From positions 1 through 5,972 of the forward strand of contig CAIUEQ010000193.1 in NCBI GenBank assembly GCA_903898215.1: DNA of 5,972 nucleotides, read 5' to 3'. This stretch comes from an uncultured Bacteroidota bacterium (lineage in GTDB: Bacteria; Bacteroidota; Bacteroidia; UKL13-3). The notes beneath the pieces were generated by a model. It made no database searches, was not told the origin of the DNA, and saw nothing but the letters and a program-made list of their open reading frames with translations. Shown here one piece after another: positions 1-5,972 of this stretch (within the stretch, counting starts at the first letter, position 1; every line of letters begins with the position of its first letter). Position numbers and translations under genes: made by a program.

Positions 1-702
1 CTGATCCATGAAAATATGTAAATCATTGTTTGCTTTACTTGAGATAGGTAAAATAGTTGTAAGCAATAATTGATCTGTATTTTTCAATTCTGTTAACTCA
101 ACTTTTGCAGTGTTATTTTCATTCACAATTTTTTTTACGTAATCATCTTGCTCTTGAGGCGATTTTTTATTCCATTCATCACGAAATGAAGGATCTCTCA
201 TTTTATCCATTAAAGTTTTTTGTGCAATTTGAATGGATGGATCGTTATTCGTTGAATTGTGAAATTGAGGCAACACCACTTGGTGATCTTTCATATACTC
301 CACTTTTTGCTTTGGTGTTAATTTGTCAAATTGAGCTTTGAATACAGGGTCTTGCATTTGTCGAGCAAAAATTAAAGTTGCCTGCGAAGGAGGGCTTACA
401 GCGTTGGGGTTTTTATCCTTTACGTTGTCAGCTTCTTGTTGATGAACTTGCTGTGCAGAATTTGCTTTGATCAAATTTTCTATTTCAGAAAGTTGTGAGT
501 GATAGATAGTTTTTGCTGAGCATTTATTTTTTATCAATTCACATTTTTTATAGGCTTCATCTAAGGTATTTGAAGGAACTATAATCTTATCGGTGAGCTC
601 CAGTAAATTTACTTTTGAAATTTGCTGAGCTGATAAATTTCTATTGCCTGAAATAATTGCAAGCACCAAAATGGATTTTAAAAAGTAAGATAGAAAATTC
701 AT
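1..702 (-). CDS. Small exported protein of unknown function, C-terminus cut by window edge
   Basis: I do not recognise this family. The frame is open from an ATG at 702 to base 1 with no stop, giving 234 residues and a missing C-terminus. Residues 1-25 look like a signal peptide: a hydrophobic core (ILVLAII, 11-17) followed by NLSA|QQ, so cleavage is likely after Ala25 and the mature protein should be periplasmic or exported further. The mature part is polar and rich in Lys, Gln, Asn and Asp. It has only two cysteines (Cys54, Cys61), which could form a disulfide. Residues 80-110 are Gln/Asn/Pro-rich and look like a linker. A motif occurs twice, 52 residues apart: MQDPVFKAQFDKLTPKQK (from 116) and MRDPSFRDEWNKKSPQEQ (from 168). 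It lies 84 bp downstream of the barrel gene, on the same strand. The start is chosen because the signal peptide follows it directly and a Bacteroidota -7 box lies 20 bp upstream. That it is a real gene is fairly certain; its function is unknown. Confidence 0.82.
   Translation of the reverse strand, partial: MNFLSYFLKSILVLAIISGNRNLSAQQISKVNLLELTDKIIVPSNTLDEAYKKCELIKNKCSAKTIYHSQLSEIENLIKANSAQQVHQQEADNVKDKNPNAVSPPSQATLIFARQMQDPVFKAQFDKLTPKQKVEYMKDHQVVLPQFHNSTNNDPSIQIAQKTLMDKMRDPSFRDEWNKKSPQEQDDYVKKIVNENNTAKVELTELKNTDQLLLTTILPISSKANNDLHIFMDQ
127..360 (-). repeat. Two diverged copies of a DP-x-F protein motif inside the small exported protein
   Basis: Copy A covers residues 115-140 (bases 283-360) and copy B residues 167-192 (bases 127-204). 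Aligned without gaps, they share Met116/168, Asp118/170, Pro119/171, Phe121/173, Lys127/179, Pro130/182, Tyr136/188 and Lys138/190. Conservative pairs include Lys122/Arg174 and Phe125/Trp177. The consensus is roughly M-x-DP-x-F-[KR]-x(3)-[FW]-x-K-x(2)-P-x(5)-Y-x-K. The two copies are clearly diverged at DNA level, so this is an old intragenic duplication or a repeated structural motif, not a recent tandem copy. Each unit has the spacing of a short helix-turn-helix hairpin; that last point is inference. Confidence 0.6.
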
Positions 703-721
703 GGATGTTAAATTTTTAAAA

Positions 722-729
722 CAAAAATA
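722..729 (-). promoter_or_regulatory. Possible Bacteroidota -7 promoter box for the small exported protein
   Basis: The minus strand reads TATTTTTG here, an exact match to the TAnnTTTG box used by the Bacteroidota housekeeping sigma factor. It ends 19 bases before the ATG at 702, which would give a short A/T-rich leader. No TTG -33 element is present at the usual spacing of about 19 bases, and the surrounding DNA is very AT-rich, so a chance match is possible. The rest of the 84-bp gap (703-786) holds nothing else of note: no GC-rich hairpin, only the weak palindrome ATTTATAAAT at 757-766. Confidence 0.35.
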
Positions 730-786
730 TTATTTCCTGTTAAAATGTAGTTGCTTATTTATAAATTGATATGAAGAAATTTTGCC

Positions 787-2412
787 TTAAAACGTAACAG
801 CCAAACCTCCAATTAAATTAAAACCATAAACATTATATCCATACCAGCGTTGGTAGGTATTGTTTGTGATATTATTAAAGTTTACGAAAACTGATACCGT
901 TTTATTATACCGATAATCTATTCCAAAATTTAAATCAACAATACCATTAAGAGTTACAGGAGTAGTACTTCCGTTGGATCCCAATATTACAGTATTACGT
1001 TTGTCCATCGTAAATATATCGGCTTTTAAAATAAATTTATCTCCGATATTATACATCGCATTAAGCTTAGTTTCGAATGTAGGACGAGAATATGGGAGAG
1101 CAATTTGAGTATTATAATTATAATAATTTACCGTTAAAGCCATGCGGAATTTATCATCAAACTCATGTGTTATTTCTGCTTTCAAATTTGTAATAGAAGT
1201 GATGGTGTCGAAAAATACACTTTGCGAATAATATTTTGAAGAGTCGATGGCATAAAATAATTGGTTCTGAACTCGCTTCCAACCTGCTCTTAAAACAAAA
1301 GAAGTTTGAGGACCAAGTTGACCTTTAAATCCACCGTATACTTCAAATTGATTCACCGTATTATTATATCCCATATTACGGACAAATAGATTTTCGGTGG
1401 CAATGCTTCGATAGGTATTGCGTTTTAAATCTCCGGTAATTCCTCCAAACGCTGTTAAACTTTTAGGGATGAGTGTATAGCCGGCTTCAACAACAGGAAA
1501 GATAAAAGGTTTTTTGGTAACACTATCTGAAAAAATCGTTGAATTAAAACCGAGCATTAAATAAAGAGCATCAATTTTTAAAGTATAACGCGGATTAAAA
1601 TCAAAATATACACGTTGATAATCTACAGCTATTTTTTTCAGATCAATGATATCGAGTTGTATTTTAACATCAAGAGGATTTCCTTGTATTGGTTTTGAGA
1701 GATCAGCAAATAGTTTAAAATCATTTTCATTGAGATCATGTGAATCGAAAAAATTATAATATCCAAAACCAATTTTATATAACAGTCCTAAACTGTCTTT
1801 AATAATATTGCTGTAGGAAGCTTTAAAATCAAAAGTTTGAAATAACTGACGAGCATCCGAATTTAACTCAGGCTGAAATCCATATAAATAAGCATTGTTT
1901 CTGGTATAATTTACATCAGCATCAATAACACTTACAGGGGAGAATTTTTTGACAAAACCTTCGATGGTATTATTGCTGAAAGTATTGTATCCACCAGGGT
2001 TTGCAGAAAAATGTTTAGCAAACACACCAGCCTGAATTTCTTTATCTCTTACAGTATTTAAATATACTTCCATCATTGGTGAATTGATATTTCCATAACC
2101 AATTTTTGTGTAATTATTTTTTAATTTTGGAAGTAATGATGTTCCCATCGAAAGTGGTTTGATGGTATAAATGGTAAGTGAAGTTTTATGAATAGTATCA
2201 GGAATATTTGCATACTCAAATAGCGGAATTTTAATTTCCGGAACTTCGGGATTAGGGTTACTCTGAATTTTTATTGATTCACTTAGCATAGGTTTTAACA
2301 CCTTGTCGACATTAAACACATTTGTTTTTAGTGAATCTTGAGCATGCAATAAATCTGTGCTTATCAGAAGCAACATTATCAATATATATTTTATCATTTT
2401 GTTCATCATCAT
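787..2412 (-). CDS. Outer-membrane beta-barrel protein, TonB-receptor-like barrel without a plug domain
   Basis: A 541-residue outer-membrane protein. Residues 1-24 are a signal peptide (core YILIMLLLI, end LLHA|QD). A short Pro/Glu-containing linker follows (about 50-75, NPNPEVPEIKIP). From about residue 94 the sequence alternates polar and hydrophobic/aromatic residues as amphipathic strands do, with frequent Tyr, Phe and Asn and polar loops. Markers are LPKLKNNYTKIGYGN (94-108), VRDKEIQAGVFAKHFS (121-136), and a C-terminal block FNNITNNTYQRWYGYN followed by GFNLIGGLAVTF, ending in Phe as outer-membrane barrels recognised by BamA do. That block matches the end of Bacteroidota TonB-dependent receptors. 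Only about 70 residues precede the first strand, too few for a plug of about 120-150 residues, so classical TonB-gated uptake is doubtful; substrate unknown. It starts 26 bp after the TPR gene and is probably co-transcribed with it. Four ATGs occur in the first six codons (residues 1, 2, 3 and 6), so the exact start is uncertain, but the signal peptide is unaffected. Confidence 0.85.
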   Translation of the reverse strand: MMMNKMIKYILIMLLLISTDLLHAQDSLKTNVFNVDKVLKPMLSESIKIQSNPNPEVPEIKIPLFEYANIPDTIHKTSLTIYTIKPLSMGTSLLPKLKNNYTKIGYGNINSPMMEVYLNTVRDKEIQAGVFAKHFSANPGGYNTFSNNTIEGFVKKFSPVSVIDADVNYTRNNAYLYGFQPELNSDARQLFQTFDFKASYSNIIKDSLGLLYKIGFGYYNFFDSHDLNENDFKLFADLSKPIQGNPLDVKIQLDIIDLKKIAVDYQRVYFDFNPRYTLKIDALYLMLGFNSTIFSDSVTKKPFIFPVVEAGYTLIPKSLTAFGGITGDLKRNTYRSIATENLFVRNMGYNNTVNQFEVYGGFKGQLGPQTSFVLRAGWKRVQNQLFYAIDSSKYYSQSVFFDTITSITNLKAEITHEFDDKFRMALTVNYYNYNTQIALPYSRPTFETKLNAMYNIGDKFILKADIFTMDKRNTVILGSNGSTTPVTLNGIVDLNFGIDYRYNKTVSVFVNFNNITNNTYQRWYGYNVYGFNLIGGLAVTF

Positions 2413-2420
2413 ATTTTAAT

Positions 2421-2450
2421 AACCAATAACCAATTTAACTATTGACCAAT
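2421..2450. repeat. AACCAAT short repeats at the TPR/barrel gene junction
   Basis: On the plus strand AACCAAT occurs at 2421-2427 and immediately again at 2428-2434. A third, one-mismatch copy, GACCAAT, lies at 2444-2450. Read along the genes it is ATTGGTCAATAGTTAAATTGG followed by TTATTGGTTATT. The third copy lies inside the end of the TPR reading frame and supplies its last codons, with the TAG stop at 2439-2441 between the copies. The repeats fill the 26-bp gap before the barrel gene's ATG. Their function is unknown. They may be slippage-prone DNA or an AT-rich translation-initiation region. Confidence 0.55.
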
Positions 2451-5400
2451 TTCTTTTTCTTCAGCAGGTTTTGCTGGTGTTTTCTTCGACTCTTCATCTG
2501 CCAAAATAATTCTCAATTTTTCGCGAGCCGTATTTTTTATCGATTCATCATCAACATTTTCAATCACACTTTGCAAAGTTGCCTTTGCCTGAAAATTATC
2601 TTTCTGAGCAACATAAATATCAGCTAATAAAATAAATCCTTTTGCTGTCCATTGCTCATAAGCAGAATAGTTGTCGTTCAAATCAAATACGGATTTTTTT
2701 GCCAATGCAAATTCTTTTTTAGTGTATTGGATAAGAGCAATATTGTACTTTGATTCTGCAGCAAAAGCATTACGTGTTTCTTTTACGATAAATTGAAAAT
2801 GTGGCAATGCCGAATCGGGTAAATTATGCATCATAAAATATCTGGCAATATTTAAATGAGCTTCTATGCTTCCTTCTTTTTGAAGGATAGATGAATTCAA
2901 ATATTTAAATGAACTTGTTGCTGCAGTATCAATTTTATTTAGTAGAGCACTTGTTTTCATTTGGCCTAGCAGCGCAATTGATAAGTTGTCTCTACCACTG
3001 GCAATTCGTTCTAAAGCACTGTAATAATCAAATGATTTTGCGTAATTCTTTTGCATAAAATATATCACCGCACATTGTTTGGTGCTGCGTTCAGTAAAAT
3101 CATTTCTGTTATAAGTTGCTACAAATTCATAATTAACCAATGACGAATCGAAGCTGTTGTTTTTATAATCACATTCAGCTTTATAATAGTTAGCTTTTAA
3201 AATAAAATATCCTCCGTTAAAGCGATTGATATAATTTCCAAATGATTTTGATGCCTTTAAGCAATCACCATTTTTATATAAGTTAAAAGCTGATTCGAAA
3301 CTGATAGAATCTTGATAAGATGGTGATACAACAACATTTGGAAGCACTTTTATAAATTCGATATAAGCATCACTTTCACCTTTATTTACAAAAATATTTT
3401 TGATCACTACAAGCGCTTCTTTTGCTTCATCACTTGTTGAATAATTAGTGATGAGTTGTTTGAATTCATCCAAAGCTTTTTCATCTTTATTGGTATTATA
3501 ATACGCTAAACCTTTGTTGAGCATCGCTTTTCGGATGTAAATACAACGTGGGTAATTTTCAATAATGTTTTGAAATCCATTGATTGCTTCATCATATTTT
3601 TCGGTTTGAAGATTCACATTTGCGATCTCAAACAAAGCATCATCAATATATTGAGATTTAGGAAAATTTGATTTGATCAACTCAAGTACTGCAATTTTTT
3701 CGGTTGGTTTATTAAGCACACCAAGTATCATCGATTTTTGATATAAAGCATAATCGGCACCATTAAGTTTTTTATCTACAATGATGGAATAATGGTCGAT
3801 GGCTTTTTGATATTGATGTAAAACAAAATGACAATCTGCTACACGCATGATAGCATCCGTCATCATTTCAGGATTGCTTTTCGAATATTCTGTTTCATTA
3901 AATTTTTCAAACTCATCAATGGCATGAACATAACTTTCTAACTTTAACTGGCAATATCCTTTATTGTAAAATGCCATAAAATAAAAACGAGTTTCTTTTA
4001 TTTCGGCAAAAGTTTGAAACTTATTATAGCTGTCAAAAGCTGCCTGAAATTGACTTTGTTTGAAACTTAATTCACCAATCCAAAAATGTGAAAGAGCAAA
4101 TAGTTTTTTATCAAAATCATACTGCAACGATTTTTTAAATAACTCCAAAGCGCCTGTGTAATCATTGTTTAGGTATAATTCTTCAGCACGATAATAACAT
4201 ACACGTTGAAAAGCTGTTTGGTTTTCGGTAGTTGGTTTTTTGATGCTTTCAATAATTTTGATGGCATCCTTATAACTTTTTGTACTAAGCAATAAATTTC
4301 CGAGATCACTTTTTGCTTCATCCATAAATTCCGATTCAGGATATTCATTCATGAACTTCGCTAATCCTTTTAATGCATCTTGCTGAAGAGATAACTCATA
4401 AGCAAGTTTTGCCGAAGTGAACAAAGAAGTTTCGCTAATTTTTGCATTGATATTTAATTGGTAAGCTTTGTTAAAGGCAAGTCGTGCTGAGTTTTTTTGG
4501 TTGATATTAATATAGCATTGCGCTAAATGATATAAGGCAAATTGAGAAGTAGAATCTTTGTCATCGGTAATTTGAGTGAACTGCTCTATTGCTTTTTCAA
4601 ATTGTTTTGTCTTAAAATAAACATAACCTAAACGGTAAATATCTTGTTTGTTTTTTCCTATTGGGGAGTTGGTATTAAAGCGTTCAAGAAAGGGTGCGGC
4701 CTTTTCATAGTTTCCCAAATTGAAATTCGACTGACCAACAATACCGGCTACATCATTAATGATTTCTTTGCTTTTGATGGTATCGGCAAAGGCAACTACT
4801 TCGGCAAATTGTTTTCTGGAAAATAAAATTTGAGCAACATAAACTTGAGAAAGTGGCCCGAATGTTTTGGATTTATTGATGCGGTTAAAATGTGTTAGCG
4901 CATCATCATAATTATTTTGTTTGTATGAAACGTAGCCATAATAATAATTTGAAGCATCATAATATTTTCCAACCTGATCTTTAATATTATTAAATGCAGT
5001 TTTTGATTCATCAAAATTTCCATTCTTAAATAAACAATATCCTTTAATGAAATAATACTCTGAAGCTTCATCAGGAGTAAGGTTTGAGGGGGCAACCTGA
5101 TTTAAATATCTTACTGCTGATTTATTATCTTTATTGCGATAAAAATATTTCCCAAGTTGAAATGATGCAAGATTTGCTTTTGTGTTTTCAGGATATTTTA
5201 CAATAACATTATTGAGTAAGGTAATGGCATCCGAGTTAAATAATTCCATTGCACAAACACCGGCATAATATTCTGCATTGATTTTACTTTCTCTATCAGA
5301 GGTTTGTTCGGCATAAATCAAAAAGTGTTTTTGGGCAACACCATATTTTGCTTTATCAAAAAGTTCTATTGCGTTTTTGTAATAGCTGATATCATTTTCA

Positions 5401-5489
5401 TACACGAAAGTTTTTTGAGCTTTCAGAAATACGCTTAATGATAAAAAAATAATTGTGAGGAGAAAATATCTAATGTTTATTTTTAGCAT
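2439..5489 (-). CDS. Large exported tetratricopeptide-repeat (TPR) protein
   Basis: A 1016-residue protein if started at the ATG at 5489. The frame also allows a TTG three codons earlier (5498), but the ATG gives a standard signal peptide: Lys-Ile-Asn-Ile-Arg, a core FLLTIIFLSLSVFL, then KA|QK with cleavage after residue 24. From about residue 35 to 995 it is a near-continuous series of about 25 helix-turn-helix TPR units. Clear ones are YYFIKGYCLFKNGNFDESKTAF (first Tyr 145), IYRLGYVYFKTKQFEKAIEQF (284-304) and ALFEIANVNLQTEKYDEAI (618-636). Several units are joined by [YF]P-x(n)-DEA/DDA links (YPESEFMDEA 383-392, FPKSQYIDDA 609-618), as in the BamD/CpoB class. A non-helical stretch (VLPNVVVSPSYQDS, 715-728) may split the solenoid in two. 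The tail after residue 998 is charged and Pro/Lys/Glu-rich. No catalytic domain was seen, so the likely role is a periplasmic binding scaffold. There is no lipobox cysteine near the cleavage site, so it is probably not a lipoprotein. The gene lies 45 bp after a TonB receptor gene and 26 bp before the barrel gene. The exact partner is unknown. Confidence 0.9.
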   Translation of the reverse strand: MLKINIRYFLLTIIFLSLSVFLKAQKTFVYENDISYYKNAIELFDKAKYGVAQKHFLIYAEQTSDRESKINAEYYAGVCAMELFNSDAITLLNNVIVKYPENTKANLASFQLGKYFYRNKDNKSAVRYLNQVAPSNLTPDEASEYYFIKGYCLFKNGNFDESKTAFNNIKDQVGKYYDASNYYYGYVSYKQNNYDDALTHFNRINKSKTFGPLSQVYVAQILFSRKQFAEVVAFADTIKSKEIINDVAGIVGQSNFNLGNYEKAAPFLERFNTNSPIGKNKQDIYRLGYVYFKTKQFEKAIEQFTQITDDKDSTSQFALYHLAQCYININQKNSARLAFNKAYQLNINAKISETSLFTSAKLAYELSLQQDALKGLAKFMNEYPESEFMDEAKSDLGNLLLSTKSYKDAIKIIESIKKPTTENQTAFQRVCYYRAEELYLNNDYTGALELFKKSLQYDFDKKLFALSHFWIGELSFKQSQFQAAFDSYNKFQTFAEIKETRFYFMAFYNKGYCQLKLESYVHAIDEFEKFNETEYSKSNPEMMTDAIMRVADCHFVLHQYQKAIDHYSIIVDKKLNGADYALYQKSMILGVLNKPTEKIAVLELIKSNFPKSQYIDDALFEIANVNLQTEKYDEAINGFQNIIENYPRCIYIRKAMLNKGLAYYNTNKDEKALDEFKQLITNYSTSDEAKEALVVIKNIFVNKGESDAYIEFIKVLPNVVVSPSYQDSISFESAFNLYKNGDCLKASKSFGNYINRFNGGYFILKANYYKAECDYKNNSFDSSLVNYEFVATYNRNDFTERSTKQCAVIYFMQKNYAKSFDYYSALERIASGRDNLSIALLGQMKTSALLNKIDTAATSSFKYLNSSILQKEGSIEAHLNIARYFMMHNLPDSALPHFQFIVKETRNAFAAESKYNIALIQYTKKEFALAKKSVFDLNDNYSAYEQWTAKGFILLADIYVAQKDNFQAKATLQSVIENVDDESIKNTAREKLRIILADEESKKTPAKPAEEKEIGQ

Positions 5490-5511
5490 GAGTACCAATT
5501 TTACAGTAACT

Positions 5512-5519
5512 CAAAACTA
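5512..5519 (-). promoter_or_regulatory. Weak candidate -7 box upstream of the TPR gene
   Basis: The minus strand reads TAGTTTTG, fitting TAnnTTTG, in the 45-bp gap between the receptor stop and the TPR gene's ATG. It ends 22 bases before that ATG. No TTG -33 element is found at about 19 bases; the nearest resemblance is a TTC at 18. The TPR and barrel genes might have an internal promoter here, but read-through from the receptor gene is equally consistent. The gap has no hairpin-plus-T-run terminator. Confidence 0.22.
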
Positions 5520-5534
5520 TCGGTGCAATAACTA

Positions 5535-5972
5535 TCAGAAGGTGAAATTTATCCCCAATGTGGGCATAATAGGAAGTTGATTGATGCGTTTGTAATTGAT
5601 TCTGTCGAAGTAAAAAATATTACTGCGGTTATAAACGTTGGTACACGCGGCAACAATCATTAAAGAAGATTTCTGATTGAATTTTATTTTTTTAGACAGT
5701 GATACATCAAGACGGTGGAAATATGGTAATCGTCCATCGTTTGTTACACCGTATTGTACTCCTAAAGTTCCATTTTGAGTATTGATATTACTTGATGCTC
5801 CTTGCGAATAATCTACCTGTGAATAAAATCCCTGAGTTTGAGTAAATGGAAATCCTGTTCCAAAATTCCATCTTGTATTAAAACTCCAGCTTGCTTCTTT
5901 TCCGAATGAATATGTTCCAACCAAATTAATATTATGTCTACGATCAAAGCTTGTAGCATAAGTAGTATATCC
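5535..5972 (-). CDS. TonB-dependent outer-membrane receptor, C-terminal fragment (N-terminus beyond window)
   Basis: The frame enters from the right edge and ends with TGA at 5535-5537, giving the last 145 residues. There is no start codon in the window; Leu17 is encoded by TTG but lies inside the protein. What is seen is the end of a beta-barrel: YATSFDRRHNINLVGTYSFG (5-24), then WSFNTRWNFGTGFPFTQTQG, GRLPYFHRLDVSLSKKIKF, TNVYNRSNIFYFDR, and the terminal strand PIMPTLGINFTF ending in Phe. The FDRRHN, PYFHRLD and NVYNR-x-N-x-FY-x-DR blocks followed by QLPI-x-P-x-LG-x-x-F-x-F are characteristic of the last strands of Bacteroidota TonB-dependent receptors, often those with an N-terminal carboxypeptidase-like regulatory domain. 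Such receptors usually run to 700-1000 residues, so most of this one is missing here. The fragment gives no substrate. The downstream TPR gene follows after 45 bp on the same strand. The family call is firm; the subfamily is not. Confidence 0.88.
   Translation of the reverse strand, partial: GYTTYATSFDRRHNINLVGTYSFGKEASWSFNTRWNFGTGFPFTQTQGFYSQVDYSQGASSNINTQNGTLGVQYGVTNDGRLPYFHRLDVSLSKKIKFNQKSSLMIVAACTNVYNRSNIFYFDRINYKRINQLPIMPTLGINFTF

Noticed and set aside
105..341. Plus-strand open frame of 78 codons
   Set aside because: It lies wholly antisense to the small exported protein frame, which has a clear signal peptide and internal protein repeat. Its product shows no domain and no initiation context.
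757..766. ATTTATAAAT palindrome as a terminator or operator
   Set aside because: Only 10 bp and all A/T, with no T-run after a stable stem; expected by chance in DNA this AT-rich.
787..2412. Calling the barrel protein a full TonB-dependent receptor
   Set aside because: The C-terminal strands resemble such receptors, but the N-terminus is too short for a plug and no TonB box could be identified with confidence.
2442..2627. Plus-strand open frame of 61 codons
   Set aside because: Antisense to the C-terminal end of the TPR gene; the Phe/Ile-rich product is what reading Lys/Glu-rich coding DNA backwards gives.
4644..4826. Plus-strand open frame of 60 codons
   Set aside because: Antisense shadow inside the TPR array, with no recognisable domain.
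4895..5095. Minus-strand open frame of 66 codons
   Set aside because: Out-of-frame overlap within the TPR gene. The Met/Ile-rich product comes from reading Tyr/Asn/His codons in another frame.
5490..5498. TTG start for the TPR gene, three codons upstream of the ATG
   Set aside because: The ATG at 5489 gives a normal signal peptide, and the extra residues add nothing; rare TTG starts need stronger support.
5535..5924. A complete 129-residue small outer-membrane protein starting at 5924
   Set aside because: The codon at 5922-5924 is TTG, not ATG. The frame continues upstream to the window edge with typical receptor sequence (FDRRHN), so this is the interior of a larger receptor.

Overview
The window looks like chromosomal DNA from a member of the Bacteroidota. 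It is strongly AT-rich, and its proteins are rich in Lys, Asn, Ile, Tyr and Phe. There are no recognisable Shine-Dalgarno sequences before the starts. All three complete N-termini carry export signals whose hydrophobic core ends in Ala-Gln, and the outer-membrane proteins are of types common in that phylum. This assignment rests on sequence style and protein family, not on any marker gene. Genus and species cannot be told.

All four genes are on the minus strand, so transcription runs from high to low coordinates. In that order: (1) the C-terminal 145 residues of a TonB-dependent outer-membrane receptor, cut by the window's right edge (5535-5972); (2) a 1016-residue exported protein made almost entirely of about 25 tetratricopeptide (TPR) units (2439-5489); (3) a 541-residue outer-membrane beta-barrel protein that resembles the barrel half of a TonB-dependent receptor but has no room for a plug domain (787-2412); (4) the first 234 residues of a small exported protein of unknown function, cut by the left edge (1-702). 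Gaps are 45, 26 and 84 bp, with no GC-rich hairpin terminator in any of them. Genes 1-3 could therefore be one transcription unit. Gene 4 may be read through or use its own promoter, since a good Bacteroidota -7 box lies just upstream of it.

Every gene product is predicted to reach the envelope: two in the outer membrane and two in the periplasm or exported beyond it. The tightest pairing is the TPR protein with the plug-less barrel. A working idea, which is inference only, is that the TPR solenoid is a periplasmic scaffold for the barrel. No RNA genes, insertion sequences, CRISPR arrays or phage genes were seen. The less ordinary points are a duplicated DP-x-F motif in the small exported protein, a cysteine recurring at one position of six TPR units, and an AACCAAT repeat at the TPR/barrel gene junction.
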